Of a stretch of 5,943 nt of DNA, positions 1 through 5,673 are shown in pieces. The position numbers were made by a program, and so were the translations under genes. The stretch comes from CAZHMB01 sp964533515 (GTDB lineage: Archaea > Nanobdellota > Nanobdellia > Pacearchaeales > GW2011-AR1). Every line of letters starts with the position of its first letter. The first letter of the stretch is position 1. Under the pieces are notes generated by a model. It worked only from the letters and a program-made list of their open reading frames with translations. It ran no database searches and had not been told where the DNA came from. The stretch covers positions 1 through 5,943 of the forward strand of contig CAZHMB010000031.1 in assembly GCA_964533515.1 (NCBI GenBank), given 5' to 3'.

Positions 1-2
1 GG

Positions 3-767
3 GGTGGCGGACTCACAAGTTTAAATTTAGCAAGAATCTTCATAGAAGGTCCAGAAAATAAATCAAATTCAACTTATGATTATCTAATTGTAAAAGGAAT
101 TAATCTGACTTCCCAAAATAATACAAAAACAATTTATATTGATAGAATCTTAAACGGAACGGGGCTATGTATAAAAGATGCTGAGATAACAAACATCTCT
201 GAGATAAGTGCTAATTGTCAAGGAGAAAATGAATTTTCAATAAAATGTCCCGGAGTTAATGGGGATTATTCTTGCACATTAATTGAAAATGATTCAAGAT
301 ATATGATTACTGGATTAAAACATTCTGGAGTTATGGAAATAAATGGTTTTTGTGGGGATAGTGTAGTTAACAACGGAGAAACTTGTTCTTCATGTCCCGC
401 AGATGTTGGGGCTTGCCAAACTATAGATCCTCCCGGAGGCGGTGGCGGTGGTGGAGGGGGCACACCAACTCCAAAGACAAATGAAACTAATAATAACTCT
501 TTAAGTTTTTCAACTAGCAATGCAGATACTACTTCAAGTGGAAATGAAGATCAAAACCCTTTTACAAATCAAACAGAAACAAGTGGTTTTTTCTCAAGGA
601 TAACTGGAGCAGTTGTTGGGACTGCAGGAAAAGGAAGCTTTTGGGTTATAGCTTTTATTGTTGTGATATTTGGGGTTGTTTCAGTTATGCAACTTAGAAA
701 AAATAGGAAGTTTAAAGAAAAAATTAGGCCGATTGTGGCTAAGTATAACTGGTTAAAGAAGAGATAA
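3..767 (+). CDS. C-terminal part of a cell-surface protein with Gly9 linker and C-terminal membrane anchor (5' partial)
   Basis: The frame is open from the window edge to the stop at 765-767, so the ATG at 303 is internal; 254 residues are visible. Residues 1-115 are an extracellular-looking region rich in Asn, Thr and Ser with many N-glycosylation sequons (NKS, NST, NLT, NNT, NGT, NIS, NDS, and later NET, NNS, NQT) and cysteines at about 56, 72, 82 and 91. A cysteine motif with C117, C128, C131 and C138 (CGD...NNGETCSSCPADVGAC) follows; similar motifs recur in surface proteins of DPANN archaea. Next come nine consecutive glycines (about 145-153), a Thr/Asn/Ser-rich stalk, an FFSRITGAVVG stretch (196-206), one hydrophobic segment (about 212-231) and a basic 23-residue tail. 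This order predicts an outside N-terminus and an inside C-terminus. The protein is probably exported and glycosylated. Its specific function is unknown because the N-terminal domains lie outside the window. Confidence 0.85.
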   Translation, partial: GGGLTSLNLARIFIEGPENKSNSTYDYLIVKGINLTSQNNTKTIYIDRILNGTGLCIKDAEITNISEISANCQGENEFSIKCPGVNGDYSCTLIENDSRYMITGLKHSGVMEINGFCGDSVVNNGETCSSCPADVGACQTIDPPGGGGGGGGGTPTPKTNETNNNSLSFSTSNADTTSSGNEDQNPFTNQTETSGFFSRITGAVVGTAGKGSFWVIAFIVVIFGVVSVMQLRKNRKFKEKIRPIVAKYNWLKKR

Positions 768-783
768 ATCTATAATAGCAAAG

Positions 784-791
784 TTTAAATT
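784..791 (+). promoter_or_regulatory. Archaeal TATA box for the histidine phosphatase gene
   Basis: The box reads TTTAAATT and follows an A-rich stretch that could serve as a BRE. Its first base lies 29 bases before the ATG at 813, the same spacing as at two other genes here, so transcription probably starts at or next to the A of the ATG and gives a leaderless mRNA. No Shine-Dalgarno-like sequence precedes the start. Confidence 0.6.
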
Positions 792-812
792 TCAATTAAT
801 TTTCAATTTCTC

Positions 813-1382
813 ATGACAATCTACATTGTTCGTCACGGGCTGACAAAGGAGAATAAACAGAGGGTTTTCCAGGGACATCTTCCAGGAGAACTTTCATTAG
901 AAGGAATTAAACAAGCGAAGAAGATTGCTAAATATTTTAAGGATTTGCAGATAGATTTGATCCTCTCAAGTGACCTTAAGAGAGCAAAAGATACGTTATT
1001 AGAGATATTAAAATTTCATGAAGATACTCCGGTGGAGTATTTAAAAGAGTTAAGAGAAAGAGATTATGGAATTTTTTCTGGCAAACCAAGAATTCGCGTT
1101 GAGGATTCAATTGCGAAAAAAGAATTTGAATCGAAAGAATCAATGTATGAACGGTCGGAGAAATTAATCAAGAAGATAAAAGAGAGTAAGGCTAAAAATA
1201 CTCTTATTGTGGGGCATGGATCAATGAACAAGATGCTTATCACTTCCTTGTTAGGCAAGGGAGAGGAATTTAGGAAAAACTTGCCCCTTATGGAAAATGC
1301 AAGCATCTCTTTTGTAAGACAAGAAGGAGATTCTTTCTATCTGGATATCTTCAGTTCTCTTGACCATCTAAAAAATTTATAA
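813..1382 (+). CDS. Histidine phosphatase family protein (phosphoglycerate mutase-like)
   Basis: This 189-residue protein carries the branch 1 histidine phosphatase signature. IVRHG at 5-9 supplies R7 and the phosphorylated H8. LSSDLKRAKDT (51-61) supplies R57. LRERDYGIFSG (80-90) places E82 as the likely acid/base residue, and VGHG (133-136) supplies the second histidine, H135. All expected catalytic residues are present and the length is normal for a small cytosolic phosphatase. The family acts on phosphorylated small molecules through a phosphohistidine intermediate. The substrate cannot be read from the sequence: sugar phosphates, phosphoglycerate or alpha-ribazole phosphate are all possible. 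The start is supported by a TATA box 29 bases upstream. It is probably transcribed singly, since the next gene has its own TATA box over this gene's stop codon. Confidence 0.92.
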   Translation: MTIYIVRHGLTKENKQRVFQGHLPGELSLEGIKQAKKIAKYFKDLQIDLILSSDLKRAKDTLLEILKFHEDTPVEYLKELRERDYGIFSGKPRIRVEDSIAKKEFESKESMYERSEKLIKKIKESKAKNTLIVGHGSMNKMLITSLLGKGEEFRKNLPLMENASISFVRQEGDSFYLDIFSSLDHLKNL

Positions 1383-1383
1383 A
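1376..1383 (+). promoter_or_regulatory. Archaeal TATA box overlapping the upstream stop codon
   Basis: The box TTTATAAA, preceded by an A-rich run, includes the TAA stop (1380-1382) of the phosphatase gene. It starts 29 bases before the ATG at 1405, which again predicts a leaderless transcript. The genes are only 22 bases apart, yet the downstream one appears to have its own promoter. Confidence 0.7.
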
Positions 1384-1404
1384 CCCCAGACCACTTTAAT
1401 TTCA

Positions 1405-2043
1405 ATGCCAAAAGAAACAATCTTTATTGGGGGAGGGGATTATAGGAAAAAAGAAAATGCAGAAGTAGATACGTATCTTCTTGAAACATTAAAGGAAAAT
1501 GCAAAAGTAGTTTTCTTGCCTTTTGCAGTAAAAGAAATAGAGAAGAGGGAAAGTAGGGCAAGATCAATCTCTGAAGCGCTTGGAACAGATAGAAAATTAA
1601 TCTTCTCAATGATTGATGAAAATACTCAAGATTCAAAAGAGATCATCGGAGAAATAGAGAAGGGGGATGCAGTCTTCCTTTTAGGGGGAGACCCCCTTTT
1701 GTTATTGGCAGAGATTAAAAGATTGGGTTTGGTAGAGACGCTTGTAAATTTTGAGGGGATTTTGATTGGATATAGTGCTGGAGCAATGATTTTTTCAGAT
1801 AAGATCATCATCCCAGGGGGGATGGACGAGAGATATCCCGAAGACAAAATTTCGGAAGGTTTGGGCATTTTCGATTTTAGTATTATACCCCATTATAGCC
1901 CAGAACATAAAGAGGCCGTACAAAAATTATCCAAGGTCTCAGATATTTACGCTCTTCCAAACAAGAGTGCTTTGGTGATGGAAAAAGGGAAGAAAAAGGA
2001 AATTGGAGAGGTTCTTTATTTTAGAAGGAAAATTTCCCCATAG
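1405..2043 (+). CDS. Peptidase S51 family protein (dipeptidase E / cyanophycinase-like)
   Basis: The 212-residue protein has the class I glutamine amidotransferase-like fold signature of family S51. It opens with an FIGGGDY strand (7-13). AVFLLGGDPLLLL (89-101) matches the family's GG[N/D] loop. GYSAGA (122-127) is the nucleophile elbow with S124 as the catalytic serine. GLGIFDFSIIPHYSPEH (152-168) contains D157 and H163, of which H163 is the probable catalytic histidine. The length matches dipeptidase E, which cleaves Asp-X dipeptides, and is shorter than typical cyanophycinases. An Asp-dipeptidase-like cytosolic role is therefore inferred, but substrate choice is uncertain. The start is supported by a TATA box 29 bases upstream. 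The C-terminus is basic, and the stop lies only 34 bases before the operon start at 2078. Confidence 0.9.
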   Translation: MPKETIFIGGGDYRKKENAEVDTYLLETLKENAKVVFLPFAVKEIEKRESRARSISEALGTDRKLIFSMIDENTQDSKEIIGEIEKGDAVFLLGGDPLLLLAEIKRLGLVETLVNFEGILIGYSAGAMIFSDKIIIPGGMDERYPEDKISEGLGIFDFSIIPHYSPEHKEAVQKLSKVSDIYALPNKSALVMEKGKKKEIGEVLYFRRKISP

Positions 2044-2048
2044 CAATA

Positions 2049-2056
2049 TTTATATA
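2049..2056 (+). promoter_or_regulatory. Archaeal TATA box of the radical SAM operon
   Basis: TTTATATA begins 29 bases before the ATG at 2078, the same spacing as in the two preceding genes. It decides the start of the first operon gene: the in-frame ATGs at 2003 and 2057 lie upstream of, or immediately after, the box and would not be included in a normally initiated transcript. Confidence 0.7.
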
Positions 2057-2077
2057 ATGAGAGAAATCTCTTTTTTC

Positions 2078-3250
2078 ATGGCAAACAAGATACTTTTTAT
2101 CTGGCCACAAGAACCTTTCTTACCCCAGGGGCTGTTTAAGCATTTTGTCTTTCTTGGAGAAACTGCAGAATATGCTAAGCGATTTGGGGAAGTCAAGATC
2201 TATGACCTAAGCGTAAGACCAGAAAAAAGAAAGACTATTTTAGCTGAAGCAAAAAAGAGCGATTACATATTTATCCCTATTGAAGCATATAATGTAATTG
2301 ACGCAATCAATTTATCCAAAACATTAAGAAAAAATGGGGATGCAAAAATTATCTCTTACGGTTCCGTTCCATCTGTTAATCCTTTTGTCTTAAGCCCTTA
2401 TTTCGATTATGTGTTAAAAAATGGGCATTGGCAAATAGCAATAAAAGAACTAATTTTAGATAAGGAAAAATTTGAAAAGTCTTTAATAAATAAAAATATT
2501 TACGACAAAAAGTGTTCTTTTGAGAGTCATGAGTGGTGTTTTCCAGCATTGGATCTTTTACCCATGGAGGAATATTCAAAGATTCATCCAAATCAGTTGG
2601 AGTTTAGCGTTCAAAGGGGGTGTGTTTTTAATTGCCCTTTCTGTAATGAGAAATCTAAGGTTCCAGAGGCAAGAACCTATCAGAGAGATCCCTCGGAGAT
2701 AGTAGAATTCTTGAAGAAGAATAAGGGATATTACTATTACTTTGACGCAACCACTTTCACACAGAATCGCGAATGGGTGAGGGAATTATGTAAACTAATT
2801 AAGCCTCTAAAGATTAAGTGGAGAACTGTTACAAGGATCGACCAGATTGATGAAGAGTTTGGAAAAATTCTCTCAGAAGCCGGATGTGATAAAATTGGGT
2901 TTGGAGTAGAATCTTTTCTTTTAGAGAGGCAGAAAGAATTTAAAAAAGTAATGACTCCTAAGATAGTTAGAGAAAAATCGGACATATTAATTAAGAATGG
3001 GATAGTTCCACGCGCCTTTTTTATATTGGGTTTACCAAATCAGACCAAGGAAGAGATTCTTGAAACTCAAGAACAAATAGAAAAGCTGGGGATAGAATAT
3101 AGGTGGAAGGAGTACATTTCTTTCGAGAAAGTCAAAGAAGCAAATACGATAGAAGACTTCAAGATTTTCGAAAGAAGTAATTTTCCGAAACATAAAATCC
3201 CCGGGGTTTCATTTGAGCTTTATAACAAGCTCTCATCTATAGAAAGATGA
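2078..3250 (+). CDS. Radical SAM protein with N-terminal B12-binding-like domain
   Basis: With the start at 2078 the protein has 390 residues. Residues 1-130 form a Rossmann-like domain resembling the cobalamin-binding domain of class B radical SAM enzymes: KILFIWP strand, PQGLFKHF, EVKIYDL strand, KIISYGSVPSV (90-100) and FDYVLKNGHWQIAIKELI. The DxHxxG cobalamin ligand motif is absent, as in a number of class B enzymes, so B12 binding is not certain. The radical SAM core follows: GCVFNCPFC gives the CxxxCxxC cluster ligands C182, C186 and C189; GFGVES (274-279) fits the SAM-contacting strand; and FFILGLPNQTKEEI (314-327) is typical of this group. The likely chemistry is methylation or another radical modification; the substrate is unknown. 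The longer reading from the ATG at 2003 overlaps the preceding gene and is disfavoured by TATA box placement. It overlaps the next gene by 4 bases (ATGA). Confidence 0.9.
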   Translation: MANKILFIWPQEPFLPQGLFKHFVFLGETAEYAKRFGEVKIYDLSVRPEKRKTILAEAKKSDYIFIPIEAYNVIDAINLSKTLRKNGDAKIISYGSVPSVNPFVLSPYFDYVLKNGHWQIAIKELILDKEKFEKSLINKNIYDKKCSFESHEWCFPALDLLPMEEYSKIHPNQLEFSVQRGCVFNCPFCNEKSKVPEARTYQRDPSEIVEFLKKNKGYYYYFDATTFTQNREWVRELCKLIKPLKIKWRTVTRIDQIDEEFGKILSEAGCDKIGFGVESFLLERQKEFKKVMTPKIVREKSDILIKNGIVPRAFFILGLPNQTKEEILETQEQIEKLGIEYRWKEYISFEKVKEANTIEDFKIFERSNFPKHKIPGVSFELYNKLSSIER

Positions 3251-4314
3251 ATGATAAGATCTTATCTATTGATTATCTGAAGAGTGCCTTATCCATCAAT
3301 ACTTTTGTTGGATGCTCGTTGGGATGCAAATATTGTATAGTTGGAAGGATAACAGAGAAAGTTCCCAAGAGAATTTCTTCTCCAGAAGAAGCAGTAAGAA
3401 ATTTACTTAAAAATAAATTTTTTATACCTAACTTAACTCCAATAATGATTAATAACAAAACAGACCCTTTTTTAACATCTGTTAAATCAGATACTTTAAG
3501 AATCTTAGAGTTACTTCAAGTAGAGAATTTAAAAAATCCAAGAATAATTATATCTAAACTTCCTTTACACCCTAAGGACTTGGAATTTCTTGAAGAATTA
3601 AACGAAACGGTTTTTTTTATTTTTTCATATTCAAACCTTTTTTTACCTTTAGAAAAAGTGCAATCTTCTTTTGTAAAGATTTCTCTTGAAACTTTAAAAA
3701 AAAGAAAGAAAGTCAAAGCACTTCACTATTGGAGGCCCTTAATTAGGGGGTTAAATGATTCTGAAGAGAGTCTTGTTGAAGTTTTGGAAAATGTAAGGCA
3801 TTCTTGTGATGGGAGTATTATTTCGGGGATAAGAATTGTTGGGAGTATAAAGAATGAGTTAGAAAATTGCGGAGCGGATTTAAAAGATTGGGGCGGAGAT
3901 ATTAACCATAAACATTTTCCGTTGGATATACAAAAAAGAATCTTAACTATTAGGGATAAATTGGCTTCAAGTTATCCGTTATATAGGCATACCAGTTGTG
4001 GGATAAATTCTTGTCTTAATAGAAGTGATTGGGGGTTTAATTTTTTAAGAGGTTTTCCACATTGCCTTCCCGGTTGCAAAAATAAAAACAATTGTATATT
4101 GACAAAACCAAAAAAAGCGGATGTTGAGAAGTTTTTAAAGTCAATAGGATTACCCTTAGATTATTCTTTAAACGAAGATCATATATATTTGAATCAAGAA
4201 ATAGCACAAGACGAAAAAGTTTTTCTTTCGCATTCATTAAATTTTCCGATAAAGGCTGAGAAGATCAACAAAAGTTTTTCTGAGAAATTAATTTTGGGGG
4301 AAGGAGATGAGTAA
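3247..4314 (+). CDS. Radical SAM protein, spore photoproduct lyase-like, with extra C-terminal cysteines
   Basis: This 355-residue protein begins with a radical SAM cluster motif, FVGCSLGCKYCIV, giving C23, C27 and C30. INNKTDPF (68-75) resembles the strand after the cluster in spore photoproduct lyase-like and related radical SAM proteins ([N/K]TDP[F/Y]). The C-terminal region holds further cysteines: HTSCGINSC (C251, C256) and HCLPGCKNKNNC (C273, C277, C283). These could bind an auxiliary iron-sulfur cluster or zinc. A DNA repair role is not implied by the family resemblance. The start overlaps the stop of the preceding radical SAM gene as ATGA, and no strong Shine-Dalgarno sequence is visible, so translation is probably coupled. 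Bases 3611-3644 contain T8, T6 and T7 runs, and an A8 run lies at 3696-3703. The gene looks more AT-rich than the one that follows. Confidence 0.88.
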   Translation: MNDKILSIDYLKSALSINTFVGCSLGCKYCIVGRITEKVPKRISSPEEAVRNLLKNKFFIPNLTPIMINNKTDPFLTSVKSDTLRILELLQVENLKNPRIIISKLPLHPKDLEFLEELNETVFFIFSYSNLFLPLEKVQSSFVKISLETLKKRKKVKALHYWRPLIRGLNDSEESLVEVLENVRHSCDGSIISGIRIVGSIKNELENCGADLKDWGGDINHKHFPLDIQKRILTIRDKLASSYPLYRHTSCGINSCLNRSDWGFNFLRGFPHCLPGCKNKNNCILTKPKKADVEKFLKSIGLPLDYSLNEDHIYLNQEIAQDEKVFLSHSLNFPIKAEKINKSFSEKLILGEGDE

Positions 4315-5563
4315 TTTAACAGAAACACTTGTAGGGAAGAGGAATCAATTGGTTCTTGATGTTTTGGAGGGAAAAGGGATCAGAGGAATTTCCTTAGCGG
4401 AGGTATATGCAATCGCCCAGAGAAGAAAAAGATTAAGGATGGTCTCTTCTGGAGAGATGGCCTCCTTAAACGGGGCAGCAGAATTATACTTTAGGGAAAG
4501 ATTAAGGGCTGTTTCAGAAGAGGGTTATGAATCTTACTTGGCATTAAAGGAAGGTGTAGAAGTAGAGGAGAATACTCAAAAAGTTTTAGACGTTATGGAT
4601 GAAAGTGGCATAAAAGGAGAGTTTATTTCTTCTAAGACCGGGCTGGACATGAGAACAGACCATGGAGAAATTCGGAAGGCCCTTTATCAGGTTTTAGATA
4701 GAAGAAAAAAAGAATCAAGAAGGGATTTAGAAAGGTCTTTCGAGCCTGGTCGAATGCGAGAACAAGCAGCTAGTTTCACCTTAGATTTTGAAGAATTAGC
4801 TAACCAGACCACGTATGGAATTTCCTTGCGAAAGAGTCTCAGAGATTGTGTTTCAAAAGGGACCCCCCTTAACTTTTATTATTATCTATGTCTCAGGTTT
4901 AGAAATGAAGAAGGTAAATTGGGGATTCACCCCAATCTTGGCGCATTTAAATTTAAAGATCTATATGGGGGAACCCAAACAAGAGCGGGAGACTCTAAAG
5001 AATACCAGATAGGTTTGGTGGAGGATCTTGCAAAGGCAACACGAGGATTAAACATAACACACAATCTTTTGGTTGCGGATTTTGATTTGGTAAAATTTGG
5101 AGAGAGAGGGGTTTCATTGTTTCCTTTGGCTGAAGAATATATTTCCTCAGTGAGGAAGAGAGTTAGTGGAGACATCTCTGTGGCTGGAAATCGTTCATTT
5201 TTTCAAAGGGATGGAAAAGGACCAGTAAGATACGAAGAAGTCTTGGGATCTATTCAGAGGAACGACGGGGCTTTTGTAAGCGTCGGAGAGGTGGAAAGAA
5301 CCTTAGAGGGCACACAAGAGAAGTATTCTGTATCTTTAGGTGACTGGGATGAAGGCGCTAATAGGGAATATGTTGCCCATACTTTTGCAAGAAATCTCTT
5401 GGAGGGTTTAGAGATATCAAGAAGGGAGGGAAATCCGGCAGTTGTTTTTTTTAACAAAAGGGTTAAGCTTGGAGAGTCTTTTAATATTCTAACCCAACCC
5501 AAAGTTCCTATAGCAGCATTACCTATATACAAGGATAATGTTGGAGGGATCGGACTTGCTTAA
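4307..5563 (+). CDS. Uncharacterised protein with duplicated N-terminal helical (possibly winged-helix) modules
   Basis: I do not recognise this 418-residue protein. It has no signal peptide or membrane segment. The first 145 residues are charged and helical and contain an internal duplication: QLVLDVLEGKGIRG (14-27) aligns with QKVLDVMDESGIKG (91-104), with QxVLDV-type and GIxG positions kept. Each is followed by a GE[M/I] helix (49-65 and 120-135), which would suit tandem winged-helix modules. Residues 155-418 look like a separate alpha/beta domain, with strands such as PLNFYYYLCLRF (187-198), NLLVADFDLVKF (253-264) and PAVVFFNKRV (377-386), and a DFD acidic motif at 258-260. The gene overlaps the preceding radical SAM gene by 8 bases, which implies joint expression. 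An AAGGAG sequence (4301-4306) directly abuts the ATG, closer than a normal Shine-Dalgarno. A T8 tract follows the stop. A role beside the radical SAM enzymes, such as substrate binding or a second chemical step, is only an inference. Confidence 0.8.
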   Translation: MSNLTETLVGKRNQLVLDVLEGKGIRGISLAEVYAIAQRRKRLRMVSSGEMASLNGAAELYFRERLRAVSEEGYESYLALKEGVEVEENTQKVLDVMDESGIKGEFISSKTGLDMRTDHGEIRKALYQVLDRRKKESRRDLERSFEPGRMREQAASFTLDFEELANQTTYGISLRKSLRDCVSKGTPLNFYYYLCLRFRNEEGKLGIHPNLGAFKFKDLYGGTQTRAGDSKEYQIGLVEDLAKATRGLNITHNLLVADFDLVKFGERGVSLFPLAEEYISSVRKRVSGDISVAGNRSFFQRDGKGPVRYEEVLGSIQRNDGAFVSVGEVERTLEGTQEKYSVSLGDWDEGANREYVAHTFARNLLEGLEISRREGNPAVVFFNKRVKLGESFNILTQPKVPIAALPIYKDNVGGIGLA

Positions 5564-5585
5564 TCGAATAACTCATTTTAAAAAG

Positions 5586-5593
5586 TTTTTTTT
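5586..5593 (+). terminator. T8 tract, probable intrinsic terminator of the radical SAM operon
   Basis: Eight consecutive T residues lie 23 bases after the last stop codon of the operon, within AT-rich sequence and without a clear hairpin. Archaeal RNA polymerase is known to terminate at T-rich tracts of this kind. The position just ahead of the next TATA box (5642) supports it. Confidence 0.55.
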
Positions 5594-5641
5594 AAATTAG
5601 CCAAAAAATAATCCTTCGTCACAAGTTAGTGGTCGACAAGA

Positions 5642-5649
5642 TTTATAAA
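5642..5649 (+). promoter_or_regulatory. Archaeal TATA box of the terminal small locus
   Basis: TTTATAAA is identical to the box at 1376-1383. It lies 32 bases before the ATG at 5674, three bases more than at the other three promoters, so the transcript would start near 5671, either with a 3-base leader or as a non-coding RNA. The box falls inside the longer reading from the GTG at 5629, which makes that start unlikely. Confidence 0.6.
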
Positions 5650-5673
5650 TCATCTAGATCGCACACAACAGCG

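Noticed and set aside
266..520. Reverse-strand frame encoding a run of nine prolines
   Set aside because: It is the antisense shadow of the Gly9 linker of the surface protein and has no promoter or start signal of its own.
303..767. A complete 154-residue protein starting at the ATG at 303
   Set aside because: The same frame is open for 100 codons upstream with sequons and cysteines of the same protein, and there is no TATA box at the right distance.
813..1382. Naming the histidine phosphatase as CobC because a B12-like radical SAM gene is nearby
   Set aside because: The family signature does not reveal substrate, the genes are in separate transcription units, and no cobalamin pathway gene is visible.
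4307..5563. Assignment of the unknown protein as a cyclodipeptide or isocyanide synthase
   Set aside because: A few hydrophobic strands and an acidic DFD motif are vaguely compatible, but no defining catalytic motif of either family could be aligned.
5629..5673. GTG start for the small ORF
   Set aside because: The TATA box at 5642-5649 lies within this extension, so a normal transcript would not contain the GTG.
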